Assembly: GCF_023006505.1 (NCBI RefSeq)
Contig: NZ_JALBGV010000016.1
Location: 27,546-91,545, forward strand
Length of the DNA stretch: 64,000 bases
Reading direction: 5' to 3'
From: Neorhizobium sp. SHOUNA12A
Lineage (GTDB): Bacteria > Pseudomonadota > Alphaproteobacteria > Rhizobiales > Rhizobiaceae
Made by a program: the position numbers and the translations under genes. The notes beneath the pieces are model-generated. The model saw only the letters and a program-made list of their open reading frames with translations. It ran no database searches and had not been told where the DNA came from. Positions 15,940-25,448 of this stretch are shown here, piece after piece (within the stretch, counting starts at the first letter, position 1; each line of letters opens with the position of its first letter).

Positions 15940-16752
15940 TCAGGCAACCACGGCATTCGCCACTTCGATCAACGCCGCACGCACGTCCGGATCGTCGGTC
16001 AGCGGCTCGATCATGGCAGCCCGTATCGCACGGCGCGGGTCGAGCCCGCTTTCGATCAGCGTGGCGCAGTAGACGAGCAGGCGCGTCGATACGCCCTCTT
16101 CCAGGTCGTGTCCCTTCAAGGCGCGCAGGCGATGGGCAAGGTTTACCAGCGGCACGACGTGCCGTTCGGAAAGGCCGCTTTCGGCCGCGACGATGGCCAC
16201 TTCCTGCTCCCGGGGAAGGAAGTCGAACTCGATGGCGACGAAACGCTGCTTGGTCGAAGGCTTCAATGCCTTGAGGATGTTCTGGTAGCCGGGGTTGTAG
16301 GAGACAACCAGCATGAACTCCGGCGGCGCCTCCAGCACCTCACCGGTTCTTTCGAGCGGCAGGATACGGCGATCGTCGGTCAAGGGGTGGATGACGACGG
16401 CGACATCCTTCCGCGCTTCGACGATTTCATCGAGATAGCAGATGCCGCCACCGCGCACCGACTTCGTCAGGGGGCCGTCCACCCAGATGGTCTCGCCGCC
16501 CTTCAGGAGGAACCGGCCGGTGAGATCGGCGGCGGCCAGATCGTCATGGCAGGAGACGGTCGCAAGCGGCAGTCCGAGACGCTCGGCCATATGGCAAACG
16601 AAGCGGGTCTTTCCGCATCCGGTCGGGCCTTTCAGGAGAAGCGGAAGCTGCCGCTTCCAGGCCGTTTCGAACAGCTCGCATTCGTTGCCGGCGGGAATGT
16701 AGTGGGAAATCGGTGCGGCCTGGGCCGGCTTTATCGGAGAAATCATGGTCAT
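15940..16752 (-). CDS. norQ: NorQ AAA+ ATPase (MoxR family)
   Basis: A 270-residue AAA+ ATPase. Walker A is GPTGCGKT (about residues 42-49) and Walker B is ICYLDEI, followed by VVSYNPGYQN (sensor 1) and a C-terminal helical lid. It belongs to the CbbQ/NirQ/NorQ group. With NorD it forms a remodelling complex needed for active nitric oxide reductase. ATGs at 16752 and 16746 are both usable starts. It sits 66 bases after norB and directly before norD. Confidence 0.95.
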   Translation of the reverse strand: MTMISPIKPAQAAPISHYIPAGNECELFETAWKRQLPLLLKGPTGCGKTRFVCHMAERLGLPLATVSCHDDLAAADLTGRFLLKGGETIWVDGPLTKSVRGGGICYLDEIVEARKDVAVVIHPLTDDRRILPLERTGEVLEAPPEFMLVVSYNPGYQNILKALKPSTKQRFVAIEFDFLPREQEVAIVAAESGLSERHVVPLVNLAHRLRALKGHDLEEGVSTRLLVYCATLIESGLDPRRAIRAAMIEPLTDDPDVRAALIEVANAVVA

Positions 16753-16818
16753 TGGAATGTCCTGATCTTAAAGGGACCGAGAAAGGCGGCTCCGTCGTTG
16801 AAACGGAGCCGCGCTGCA

Positions 16819-18165
16819 TCATTCGGCCGGTTGGATTCTCGCGGTGCCGGCGGGACGCCGTTCGCGGCCCGGGACGAACAGGGCCCAGAGGAACATCAGC
16901 GCCGAGATGAGCACGAATGCGCCCGATCCGAGCCGGACCCAATAGAAGATCGCCAGCTGGTCCTGAACATCCATGAAGCTTTCACCGAGGACGCGCTGCA
17001 GGTGCACCTGAAGGACGCCGGCAAAGGTCAGCGCGAAGGTCATGACGGACATGGCTATGCACATGATCCAGAAGCTGGCCATCGAAAGCCACTGGTTATA
17101 AGGGCTGCGGCCCCGAAGCTCCGGCACCGCATAGGCCATGACGGCAAGGTTCAGCATCACATAGGCGCCGAAGAAGGCGAGGTGGCCATGGGCTGCGGTG
17201 AGCTGGGTGCCGTGGGTATAATAGTTGACCGAAGACAGCGTGTGGAGGAAGCCCCAGACACCGGCGCCGAAGAAGGCCATGACCGAGCAACCGATCGACC
17301 AGAGAAGTGCGGCCCGGTTCGGGTGTTTGCGCCCCGCCTTCCAGGTCATCACGAAAGTGAAGACGACCATGGTGAAGAAGGGAGCCACTTCGAGCGTCGA
17401 AAAGAGCGAGCCGATCCACTGCCAGTAGCCGGGGGCGCCGATCCAGTAGAAGTGGTGGCCGGTGCCGAGAATGCCGGAGAAGAGGGCAAGGCCGACGATC
17501 ACGTAGAGCCATTTTTCGACCACTTCGCGGTCGATGCCGTTCAGCTTGATCATCAGGAAGGCCAGCACCGAGGCCATGATCAGTTCCCAGACGCCCTCGA
17601 CCCAGAGATGGACGACATACCACCAGTACATCTTGTCGAGCGCGAGATTGGCCGGGTTGTAGAAGGCGAACAGGAAGAAGATCGCGACGCCCCAGAGGCC
17701 GAAGATCAGGATGTTGGTGACGACGGTCTTGCGGCCCTTGAGCACCGTGAGCGTCACGTTGAACAGGAACATCAGCGCGACGATGACGATACCGACCTTG
17801 ATGAGGAACGGCTGTTCCAGAAATTCGCGGCCTTCATGATAGTGGAACAGATAACCGACCACGGCGATCGCCGCCGCGACGAGGAAAAGCCAGAACTGCG
17901 CAACCGCGATCCTGGTGCTGAACAGCTCGGTTTCGGACTCCTCGGGCAGCAGGTAGTAGGTCGATCCCATGAAACCCATCAGCAGCCAGACGATGAGCGC
18001 ATTGGTGTGGATCATCCGCACGATGTTGAAGGGCAGCAGTTCCGAAAGCGTGTTCGGCAGGACGTAGATCGTTCCCGCCAGAACACCGAACAGGATCTGT
18101 GCGATGAACAGGCCGAGCGCGCCGTAAAAATACAGCATGGCGACCTTTTGGGTTTGATATTTCAT
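16819..18165 (-). CDS. norB: Nitric oxide reductase large subunit NorB
   Basis: A 448-residue catalytic subunit of cytochrome-c nitric oxide reductase, which reduces two NO to N2O in the inner membrane. Twelve helices carry the ligands: RMIHTN for haem b, WWYVVHLWVEGVWE and GTGHHFYWIG for the non-haem iron (the glutamates also characteristic), and AAHGHLAFFGAY for the haem pair. The start at 18165 (MKYQTQKVAMLYFYG) is preceded by GGGAAAAACAC and matches family length; longer frames add a basic leader. It lies 22 bases after norC. Confidence 0.97.
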   Translation of the reverse strand: MKYQTQKVAMLYFYGALGLFIAQILFGVLAGTIYVLPNTLSELLPFNIVRMIHTNALIVWLLMGFMGSTYYLLPEESETELFSTRIAVAQFWLFLVAAAIAVVGYLFHYHEGREFLEQPFLIKVGIVIVALMFLFNVTLTVLKGRKTVVTNILIFGLWGVAIFFLFAFYNPANLALDKMYWWYVVHLWVEGVWELIMASVLAFLMIKLNGIDREVVEKWLYVIVGLALFSGILGTGHHFYWIGAPGYWQWIGSLFSTLEVAPFFTMVVFTFVMTWKAGRKHPNRAALLWSIGCSVMAFFGAGVWGFLHTLSSVNYYTHGTQLTAAHGHLAFFGAYVMLNLAVMAYAVPELRGRSPYNQWLSMASFWIMCIAMSVMTFALTFAGVLQVHLQRVLGESFMDVQDQLAIFYWVRLGSGAFVLISALMFLWALFVPGRERRPAGTARIQPAE

Positions 18166-18187
18166 GTGTTTTTCCCTTCCCGTGAGA

Positions 18188-18640
18188 TCAGCCGGCGTCG
18201 TTCGGCGGCCAGTTCTGGGTCTTGATCCTGCTCGTCCATTCGAGGAAGTTGGCCAGGTCGTCGAGTTCACGTTCCGTGAGGTTGAACTGCGGCATCTGCC
18301 GCCTGCCTTCGATGCCGCTCGGCTGCGCGGCCATCCAGGCCTTCAGCGTCGCGCGGGCCGTGTCCGGGTCGGTATCGCCGCCCCAGCGTTTCCACACATT
18401 GCCGAGCTCGGGGGCGAAATAGGCGCCTTCCCCGAGGATCGTATGGCAGTTGATACAGGCGTTCTTTTCCCAGACATGTTTGCCGCGCGCGACGGAATCC
18501 GTGAGCGTGCTTTCGTCCGTGGACGTGGTTCGCATGTAGTAGTGGCTGTGGGCGGTAAGCCCGAGAAAGATTACGAAGAAGAACGCGGAGCCGCCGTAAA
18601 AGACGTTACGAGCCCCGGTCTTTGTGAGGCGTTCTGCCAT
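18188..18640 (-). CDS. norC: Nitric oxide reductase cytochrome c subunit NorC
   Basis: A 150-residue membrane-anchored cytochrome c that passes electrons to NorB. One N-terminal helix (NVFYGGSAFFFVIFLGLTAHSHYY) anchors it, and the periplasmic domain binds haem through CINCH (about residues 60-64) with a distal methionine in RQMPQFNLTE. I chose ATG 18640 because AAGGGG is about eight bases upstream; the ATG at 18646 is too close to it. First gene of norCBQD. An NNR-type box is about 116 bases upstream. Confidence 0.96.
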   Translation of the reverse strand: MAERLTKTGARNVFYGGSAFFFVIFLGLTAHSHYYMRTTSTDESTLTDSVARGKHVWEKNACINCHTILGEGAYFAPELGNVWKRWGGDTDPDTARATLKAWMAAQPSGIEGRRQMPQFNLTERELDDLANFLEWTSRIKTQNWPPNDAG

Positions 18641-18748
18641 CCTCATGTCCCCTTTGTGCGGATGCCTTGCGGGTTGCTGCGGGCCACATCCGCGAAAAGC
18701 GGACGACGACCCGTGAAGCTTCTATGAGGGGTTTTCCGGAGCCGCTCT

Positions 18749-18762
18749 TTGCGATTTACCAA
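18749..18762. promoter_or_regulatory. NNR-type box upstream of norC
   Basis: TTGCGATTTACCAA keeps the TTGCG half and the CAA end at standard spacing, with one substituted base in the second half. It is the best such match between norC and norF. Confidence 0.55.
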
Positions 18763-18897
18763 ACAAAAAAACGTTGCCCGCGGAGTCCGCTATTTTTTGA
18801 AAGGTAAGCGTTAGCTTTCCCGATGGCGCGCGGGCAACCATGGACCGGCCTGAGATCAGGCAGGTGCCGGAGGGGAAAGTGCAGGTGAGAACTGAAC

Positions 18898-19170
18898 CTA
18901 AAGAATGGCCATCAGTACGACCTTGCCCAGCGAGAGGGCAGAGAAGAAGATAGGCCAGATCATCAGCGCACGGGCCAGATTGGGTCGCATCCCCCGCAGG
19001 TCCATGAAGTCGAGCACGATGAGCCGTATCTTTGCAATGGCCATGACGAGGATGACGGCAAGTGCCGCTGCCGGTATCACCTCATGCTTCCATTGTGCAG
19101 CGATCAATGCGCCGACGATGCCGAGCATCATCACCCAATTGGCGCTGCCGAAGAGTTTCGAACCGTCCAT
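18898..19170 (-). CDS. norF: NorF-like small membrane protein
   Basis: A 90-residue membrane protein with three helices (about residues 9-27, 32-50 and 66-86). It resembles the oxidase-subunit-IV-like proteins called NorF in nor clusters: IAKIRLIVLDFMDLRGMRP is typical, as is the position 9 bases after norE. NorF is thought to support assembly or full activity of nitric oxide reductase but is not essential in all species. Family identification relies on the neighbourhood and the loop motif. Confidence 0.85.
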   Translation of the reverse strand: MDGSKLFGSANWVMMLGIVGALIAAQWKHEVIPAAALAVILVMAIAKIRLIVLDFMDLRGMRPNLARALMIWPIFFSALSLGKVVLMAIL

Positions 19171-19179
19171 TCCGGCCTC

Positions 19180-19725
19180 CTAGCTCAGGTAGATCAGTGG
19201 AAACATCACCAGCCAGACGATGTCGATGACGTGCCAGATGGTCGTCAGCGTGACGATCGTCGAACGTTCCAGCCTGATTGCCGCCAATACGAAGAGGGCG
19301 GCAACGAATGCGACATGGGCGAGGTGGAAGCCGGTGATGAGAAAGTAGAGTTCGAAAAAGCTCTGCAGGTTCTCATCCCCTGCCGCTGCCCATTCGGAAC
19401 TGTACTCGGCGAATTTGAGGGCGGCGAAGAGGAAACCCAAAAAAGCTGCGCCGAGCAGGAACAGGCGCTGCCGGCGAGGTTTTCCCTGGGATCTGGCGGC
19501 AAGCGCCGCTTGCCAGCTGCTCGCCAGCAGCACGACTGTATTGAGCCCTGCCAGCCGTGGCGCGAGATGCAGCCTGGCGAGCGCAAAACTTTCCGGATGC
19601 AGCATGGACGTAACGACATAGCCGGTCAGCAGGATACCGAAAGCCGCAAGCTCGCCCCAGACGAGCACCCAGAGAAGAAGGTCGCCACCTTCATCCCTCT
19701 CTTCGCTGGTCGAGATCGCCGCCAT
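19180..19725 (-). CDS. norE: NorE, oxidase-subunit-III-like protein
   Basis: A 181-residue protein with about five helices, homologous to cytochrome oxidase subunit III. Signatures are LLLWVLVWGELAAFGILL, LNTVVLLASSWQAALAARSQ, and FELYFLITGFHLAHVAFVA, followed by the terminal TIWHVIDIVWLVMFPLIYLS. The start MAAISTSEERDEGGD at 19725 is preceded by CGGAGGTTTCGGA; the longer open frame adds a non-conserved leader. NorE accompanies NorF and supports nitric oxide reductase function. An NNR-type box lies about 66 bases upstream. Confidence 0.9.
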   Translation of the reverse strand: MAAISTSEERDEGGDLLLWVLVWGELAAFGILLTGYVVTSMLHPESFALARLHLAPRLAGLNTVVLLASSWQAALAARSQGKPRRQRLFLLGAAFLGFLFAALKFAEYSSEWAAAGDENLQSFFELYFLITGFHLAHVAFVAALFVLAAIRLERSTIVTLTTIWHVIDIVWLVMFPLIYLS

Positions 19726-19783
19726 TCCGAAACCTCCGGTATTCTTCCGTCCCGGAAAATGGAGGCAATACAGATCCGGCTCT

Positions 19784-19797
19784 TTGTCATATCGCAA
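19784..19797. promoter_or_regulatory. NNR-type box upstream of norE
   Basis: TTGTCATATCGCAA has a perfect right half (CGCAA) and the TTG of the left. Its centre is about 66 bases from the norE start, the same distance as the box before nnrS, which supports norFE control by NnrR. Confidence 0.6.
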
Positions 19798-19822
19798 AGA
19801 AACGGCAGATAGAGAGGTTAGG

Positions 19823-20002
19823 ATGACGGCAAACCAAGGATTTGCCATGTCTGACGCACAAGTCGGCCTTCTGATGGCCGCCCCGATCATTGTCATATTC
19901 GCCATTGCCCTGAAACGAATGGGTGTCCTGCAGGGCTACAGCTCGCTGGCGGCGGTCGTCTTTTCCGTCGCCATCGCGGGCGTTCTCTTCTGGCAACAGT
20001 AG
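19823..20002 (+). CDS. Small two-helix membrane protein beside norE
   Basis: A 59-residue protein (MTANQGFAMSDAQVGLLMAA... to ...AIAGVLFWQQ) with two hydrophobic helices separated by KRMGVLQGYSS. It is divergent from norE and convergent with the DUF6522 gene. GAGAGGTTAGG before the ATG at 19823 supports translation; an internal ATG at 19847 is another possible start. The NNR-type box is only about 30 bases upstream, too close for normal activation, so it may have its own promoter. No family was recognised. Confidence 0.6.
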   Translation: MTANQGFAMSDAQVGLLMAAPIIVIFAIALKRMGVLQGYSSLAAVVFSVAIAGVLFWQQ

Positions 20003-20061
20003 CGGCCGTGCCATGCTGCGGTTTTTTGCGGAAATCACGTGGCCGATCAGCCGTATCGGCG

Positions 20062-20337
20062 TCAAGATCTGGGAGTATGACCTCTTCCTCGAACGAAGGT
20101 CACGGCTTCGTTCTGAACCTCGCCTTCGTTATTCAGGACGGCGCGCCACATGCGGTTTCCCAGACGAACGCTCAGGCGGCAAGTTCCAATATCCTCAGCT
20201 TCGCCACGCTCGACTGTGCTTGTTACGAGACCCTGGCGAATTCTCCGCCGGAAATCTTCGCGCGACAGCCCGAACCGATCAGCGATCTCACCGGATTCCA
20301 GGATAAAGTCGCCGTTCGGATCCCGTTCGATATACAT
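20062..20337 (-). CDS. DUF6522-like protein
   Basis: A 91-residue soluble protein (MYIERDPNGDFILESGEIADRFGLSREDFRRRIRQGLVTSTVERGEAEDIGTCRLSVRLGNRMWRAVLN split here by motif): a short helix-turn-helix-like N-terminal half (IADRFGLSREDFRRRI) and a beta-rich second half with the cysteine-containing GTCRLSVRLGNRMWRAV. This matches the small DUF6522 proteins recalled next to rhizobial denitrification and nitrosative-stress genes. AGGAAGAGC precedes the ATG. The function is unknown. The opposite strand is open too, but looks less protein-like. Confidence 0.65.
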   Translation of the reverse strand: MYIERDPNGDFILESGEIADRFGLSREDFRRRIRQGLVTSTVERGEAEDIGTCRLSVRLGNRMWRAVLNNEGEVQNEAVTFVRGRGHTPRS

Positions 20338-20493
20338 TGCTCTTCCTCAGACCGATGAGGCGGAGGCGGGGTTTACCGATTCAGCGCCTCATCTACGTTC
20401 TACGACATCGATTGAAAGCGCGGAAACGGTCCTTCGGTTTCGAGATGCATATCTTTGCGCTCGCGAAAAAGGACAAAACGCGCCAGCTCTCAC

Positions 20494-21552
<1,059 letters not shown>

Positions 21553-21579
21553 GAAATTCGATCCTGTTTGTGAGCCTGC

Positions 21580-22446
21580 TCAGCCGCCTTTGACCGCGCC
21601 GGCCGTCAGGCCTGCGACGATCTGCTTCTGGGCGAACAGGGTGAGTACCAGCACGGGGAGGGTGACGATCAGCGCGGCCGCGGCGAGCGGTCCCCAGCTG
21701 ACCTGTTCGAAGGAAAGCATGTTGTAGACGGCAACGGGCAGCGTCCGCGTGGTGCGGCTTGCAAGCACGATGCCGAAGACGAAGTTGTTCCAGGAGAAGA
21801 TGAGCGCCAGGATGAAGGCGACGACGATGCCCGGCTTGGCGATCGGCAGAGCCACGAGGCGGAACACCTGCCAGGGCGTCGCGCCGTCGATGCTGGCAGC
21901 CTCCTCGAGTTCCATCGGCGTCGTCTCGAAATAACCGATCATGATCCACACGACGATCGGCACGGTGACGACTAGGTGGATGATGATCTGCGGCCAGAGC
22001 GTGCCGAGCAGGTTCAGCCACTGGAACAGCAGGAAGAGCGGAATGAGGAAGGAAAGGCCGGGCGTCATGCGGGCGATCATGATGACGATCGCTGCCCTCT
22101 CCGCCTTCAACCGTGCGATGCCGTAACCTGCCGGCACGCCGATAATGAGAGCCAGCAGCGTCGCGGCCCCCGTCACCAGCACGGAATTCCAGAAATACAG
22201 GAAGAAATTGTTCTCGCGGAACACCTGCACGTAATTCGACCAGGCGAAGTTTTCCGGGATCAGGATCGGCGGATAGGCGCCGTTGTCGATTTCGTATTTG
22301 AGCGACAGCGAGATCATCCAGAGGAAGAACAGCACCACCGGCGACACCATGACCAGGGCCGCGAACAGCAAGCCGATGCGATCGAGCGTCTTGCGTCTGA
22401 CGAGTGGGCGTTTGTTGAGGGGGCGTTCGACGAGGCCGTGTTCCAT
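21580..22446 (-). CDS. Sugar ABC transporter permease (MalG type)
   Basis: A 288-residue inner-membrane permease with six helices and the EAA loop (ELEEAASIDGATPWQVFRLVALPIAKPGI) that contacts the ATPase. The charged N-terminus, first helix IGLLFAALVMVSPVVLFFLWM and a C-terminus ending QKQIVAGLTAGAVKGG are typical of MalG-type subunits. It starts with ATG at 22446, sharing the ATGA-type overlap with the preceding permease. Confidence 0.92.
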   Translation of the reverse strand: MEHGLVERPLNKRPLVRRKTLDRIGLLFAALVMVSPVVLFFLWMISLSLKYEIDNGAYPPILIPENFAWSNYVQVFRENNFFLYFWNSVLVTGAATLLALIIGVPAGYGIARLKAERAAIVIMIARMTPGLSFLIPLFLLFQWLNLLGTLWPQIIIHLVVTVPIVVWIMIGYFETTPMELEEAASIDGATPWQVFRLVALPIAKPGIVVAFILALIFSWNNFVFGIVLASRTTRTLPVAVYNMLSFEQVSWGPLAAAALIVTLPVLVLTLFAQKQIVAGLTAGAVKGG

Positions 22447-23381
22447 CAGCGCGTCTCCATGTCCGACCAGTTTGCCCGTGCGCGCACCATCATCAGCGCG
22501 AAAGAGAGCGCGATGATGATCACGAAGAAGACGACCGCCATGGCCGAGCCGTAGCCGATGTCGTAATAGGAGAAGGCGGTGTTGTAGAGGTAGATGTTGA
22601 TCGTCTCGGATGCCGTGCCCGGTCCCCCTTGCGTCATCGCGTAGATGATGTCGAAGCTCTTGATCGCGTCGATCGAGCGGATGATGACGCCGATCATCAG
22701 GAAGGGCGCGATCATCGGGAGCGTCAGGTAGCGGAATTTCTGCCAGGCGTTGGCGCCGTCGATCTCTGCGCTTTCATAAGGTTCGCGTGGAAGTGCGGCG
22801 AGGCCGCCGAGCACGATCAGCATGATCAGCGGCGTCCATTGCCAGGTCTCGACGAGGACCAGCGACGGAATGACGCTGTAGCGGTTATAGATCCATTCCT
22901 GCGGGCCGATGCCGACCAGCGACAGCAGATAGTTGAGGACGCCGAGCTGCGGATGGAACATCATGGTCCAGACGAGGGCGATGGCGACCGGGGTCGCCAT
23001 CATCGGCATGACGAAGACGCCGCGCAGGAAGCCCCTCCCCGGAAATTGAGCATCGAAGATCAGCGCCGCGAGCGTGCCGAGGAAAAGCGGCGCCACGACC
23101 GCCAGCACCGTGAAGATCAGCGTGTGCCAGAGCGATTCCCAGAAGCGGAAATCGGTCGCAAGCCGGATGTAGTTGTCCAGTCCGGCGAAGGTCTGCGCCT
23201 GTCCCAGCGTCCAGCTGTTGACGCTCATCCAGAGGGTGAAAACCCAGGGGAAGACGATGACCGCGCCGATGACGATGAGGGCGGGAACGACGAAAGGCCA
23301 GTAGTTGGGAGCAAGCCGGCTCGGCTTGCTCCTCTTGTCACCGGTTTCCGTCCGTGCTGTTTCGATGCTCACGGAGGCCAT
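22446..23381 (-). CDS. Sugar ABC transporter permease (MalF type)
   Basis: A 311-residue permease with six helices and an EAA loop (YESAEIDGANAWQKFRYLTLPMIAPFLMI). The true start is ATG at 23381 (MASVSIETART), which overlaps the stop of the binding-protein gene by one base (TAATG). A longer open frame runs upstream but is antisense-like and overlaps the binding protein. It pairs with the MalG-type permease downstream. Confidence 0.92.
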   Translation of the reverse strand: MASVSIETARTETGDKRSKPSRLAPNYWPFVVPALIVIGAVIVFPWVFTLWMSVNSWTLGQAQTFAGLDNYIRLATDFRFWESLWHTLIFTVLAVVAPLFLGTLAALIFDAQFPGRGFLRGVFVMPMMATPVAIALVWTMMFHPQLGVLNYLLSLVGIGPQEWIYNRYSVIPSLVLVETWQWTPLIMLIVLGGLAALPREPYESAEIDGANAWQKFRYLTLPMIAPFLMIGVIIRSIDAIKSFDIIYAMTQGGPGTASETINIYLYNTAFSYYDIGYGSAMAVVFFVIIIALSFALMMVRARANWSDMETR

Positions 23382-24712
23382 TATCCCTCGCTCTTGGCAA
23401 GCACCGGTTCGAACTGCGCCGTCGCCGTCTTGAGCTCCGTCGCCGGGTCGGCACCACCGATCATGTTGGTGAGACCGACGCCGTAGATGTCGCGGAATTC
23501 CGTGACCGGGATGATGACCGGCAGCGCAAGCTGCGACACCTTGCCGGAAGCAGCGACCGCATCCACCCATGCGCTGGGCATGGTGACACCCTTGCGGACT
23601 TCCGCATCGGCAAGGATCGACTGGCGGAAGGGAACGCCGGCGCCGGCCTGCAGCAGGCGTGCGCCCATCTCCTTCGAGATGACCCACTGGCAGAACAGAT
23701 AGGCCGCTTCCTTCTTCTGGCTGGCTGCGGTGACGCCGATGCCATCGCCGAAGGTGGCGGCCGCCTGCGCCTTCGGTCCCTTCGGCATGACGCCGTAACC
23801 GACCTTGCCGACGACACGGGACTTCTGCGGGTCTTCGAGCGGCGGAGCGAAGCCGACGCCGTCCAGCCACATGCCGATCTTGCCCTGCAGGAAGGCAGAC
23901 TGGGCTTCCGCCCAGTTGAAGCCGGAGACCCCGACGGGGGCCGCCTTGGTCATCAGGCGCTGGTAGAGTTTGGCGGCCTCCACGGCTTCATCGGAGGTCG
24001 TGCGCAGCTTGCCGTCAGGCCCAAGCGCCGTCGCGCCGTAGCCGAGCATCAGCGCCGTCCACACTGGAACGTTGGCGTTCTTCAGGCCGCGGGCGACGAA
24101 GCCGTAGGTATTGGTGGTCTTGTCGGTCAGCGCTTCGGCCGCCGCCGCCATCTCATCGAAGGTCTTCGGGTAGGCGAGACCCTTCTTCTCGAAGAGTTCC
24201 TTGTTCCAGTAGATGATCCAGTAGTCGACCGAGAAGGGCAGGGAGCGCAGCTTGCCGTCCTTGTCCTTGGCAAAGGTGAGGCCGGCTTCGGCGAAATCGC
24301 TTTCAGTCAGCGACGGGTCGGTGAGCGTCGGATCCTTCAGGAGGCCGCTGATATCGGCAAGCCAGCCGCCCTTTTCGAACTGGCGCTTCTGGACATGGTA
24401 GCTCAGGTGGATGACGTCGAAGCTCGGCTTGCCGGACGAGAGCTCGATCGTCGCCTTCTGGCGCTGCTGCTGTTCCGGGGTGGCTTCGGCATTGACCTTG
24501 ATGCCGGTCAGCGTTTCGAACTCGGCCAGGTACTTGATGATGGTGTCGCTGCGCGGGCTTTTGACGAGGTTCACTTCCAGCGTGGTGCCGGCGAAGCGCT
24601 TCCAGTCGACGGCGGCCGATGCCGGGCGCGAACCGACCAGCCCGGCGGCACCAAGCGCCGCCGAGCCGGCCAGGAAGCTGCGGCGGGTGGGATTCCAGAA
24701 CGAAGATGACAT
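23381..24712 (-). CDS. Family-1 sugar-binding protein, Tat-exported
   Basis: A 443-residue periplasmic solute-binding protein. The leader has a twin-arginine motif (TRRSFLAGSAALGAAGLVG), cleaved near RPASA. The mature domain has family-1 features: EFETLTGIKVNAE, FDVIHLSYH, PFSVDYWIIYWNKELFEKKGL, and WLDGVGFAPPLEDPQKS. It captures the substrate for the two permeases downstream, which it overlaps by one base. A 50-base gap separates it from the GntR gene upstream. Confidence 0.92.
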   Translation of the reverse strand: MSSSFWNPTRRSFLAGSAALGAAGLVGSRPASAAVDWKRFAGTTLEVNLVKSPRSDTIIKYLAEFETLTGIKVNAEATPEQQQRQKATIELSSGKPSFDVIHLSYHVQKRQFEKGGWLADISGLLKDPTLTDPSLTESDFAEAGLTFAKDKDGKLRSLPFSVDYWIIYWNKELFEKKGLAYPKTFDEMAAAAEALTDKTTNTYGFVARGLKNANVPVWTALMLGYGATALGPDGKLRTTSDEAVEAAKLYQRLMTKAAPVGVSGFNWAEAQSAFLQGKIGMWLDGVGFAPPLEDPQKSRVVGKVGYGVMPKGPKAQAAATFGDGIGVTAASQKKEAAYLFCQWVISKEMGARLLQAGAGVPFRQSILADAEVRKGVTMPSAWVDAVAASGKVSQLALPVIIPVTEFRDIYGVGLTNMIGGADPATELKTATAQFEPVLAKSEG

Positions 24713-24762
24713 GCTATTCCTCCTCCTAATGCGCCGGATACCCTTGTCTCCGGCTTCTTTTT

Positions 24763-25443
24763 CTAAAGTCTGATCGCGCGATCCCTCGCGTGATTGATAT
24801 GGGCGACGAGTGCCGCGACCGCTTCCTCCACGGAGCGCCGCTCGATCGCTTCGAGCACTTTCAGATGCTCGCTCATGACGGGGCCGACCCGGCCGTCGAT
24901 GCGGAACCGCTCCTGCCTGATCAGCCGCATCTTGATGGAATTCACCCGGTAGACGTTTGAAATGATGGTGTTGCCGAGCGCATCGATGAAGGCGTCGTGC
25001 ATGCCCCAGTCGACCGCCTGCGCATGCAGCTCCAGCTCACGGCTGTCGTTGCCGCCCTGGATCGCCTCCAGGATTTCACGATGCTCCTTCAAAAGCCTGG
25101 CGATTGCCTGGTCCGGGGCCGATTGGGTGAACAGTGCAACGGCTTCCTTTTCCAGGAAGACGCGAAGCTGGAAGGCTTCACGGATGAGGTTGAGGTCGAT
25201 ATGGGCGATCTGCAGCCCGCGTTGCGGCACGGTCTTGATCAGCCCCTCGGCCTCCAGCCGCGGAACGAGTTCACGGATGGCGCCAAGCGTCAGGCCGGTC
25301 AGTTCCACCAGCCGGCGCTGCGAGACGAACTGGCCCGGGCGTACGTCACGGGCCAGAAGGTGGCGCGTGAAGCTCTCGTAGGCCTTCTCCCTCAGCGTCG
25401 GCTGTTCCTCGACCTGGCTTTCCGTGGGACGCCCCTGATCCAT
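24763..25443 (-). CDS. GntR-family regulator (FCD domain)
   Basis: A 226-residue repressor of the FadR/FCD subfamily. The N-terminal winged helix spans about residues 15-80 (PGQFVSQRRLVELTGLTLGAIRELVPRLEAEGLI). The C-terminal all-helical FCD ligand domain follows, with a D-x-H-style metal pocket (DWGMHDAFIDAL, SEHLKVLEAI, LVAHINHARD). It lies within the operon, 5 bases after the DapA-like gene. The perfect palindrome CTAACATGTTAG upstream of that gene is a good operator candidate. It is similar in design to the GntR protein at 28485. Confidence 0.9.
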   Translation of the reverse strand: MDQGRPTESQVEEQPTLREKAYESFTRHLLARDVRPGQFVSQRRLVELTGLTLGAIRELVPRLEAEGLIKTVPQRGLQIAHIDLNLIREAFQLRVFLEKEAVALFTQSAPDQAIARLLKEHREILEAIQGGNDSRELELHAQAVDWGMHDAFIDALGNTIISNVYRVNSIKMRLIRQERFRIDGRVGPVMSEHLKVLEAIERRSVEEAVAALVAHINHARDRAIRL

Positions 25444-25448
25444 GGCTT

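Noticed and set aside
15511..18225. Open plus-strand frame of about 900 codons opposite norD, norQ and norB
   Set aside because: It is the antisense of high-GC genes with excellent family matches. The translation is rich in charged and histidine residues and resembles no protein.
20008..20358. Plus-strand frame opposite the DUF6522 gene
   Set aside because: Lacks a ribosome-binding site and conserved features, whereas the minus-strand frame has both.
22446..23870. Extended N-terminus of the MalF-type permease
   Set aside because: The upstream part overlaps the binding-protein gene and is arginine-rich. The TAATG junction at 23381 is a far better start.
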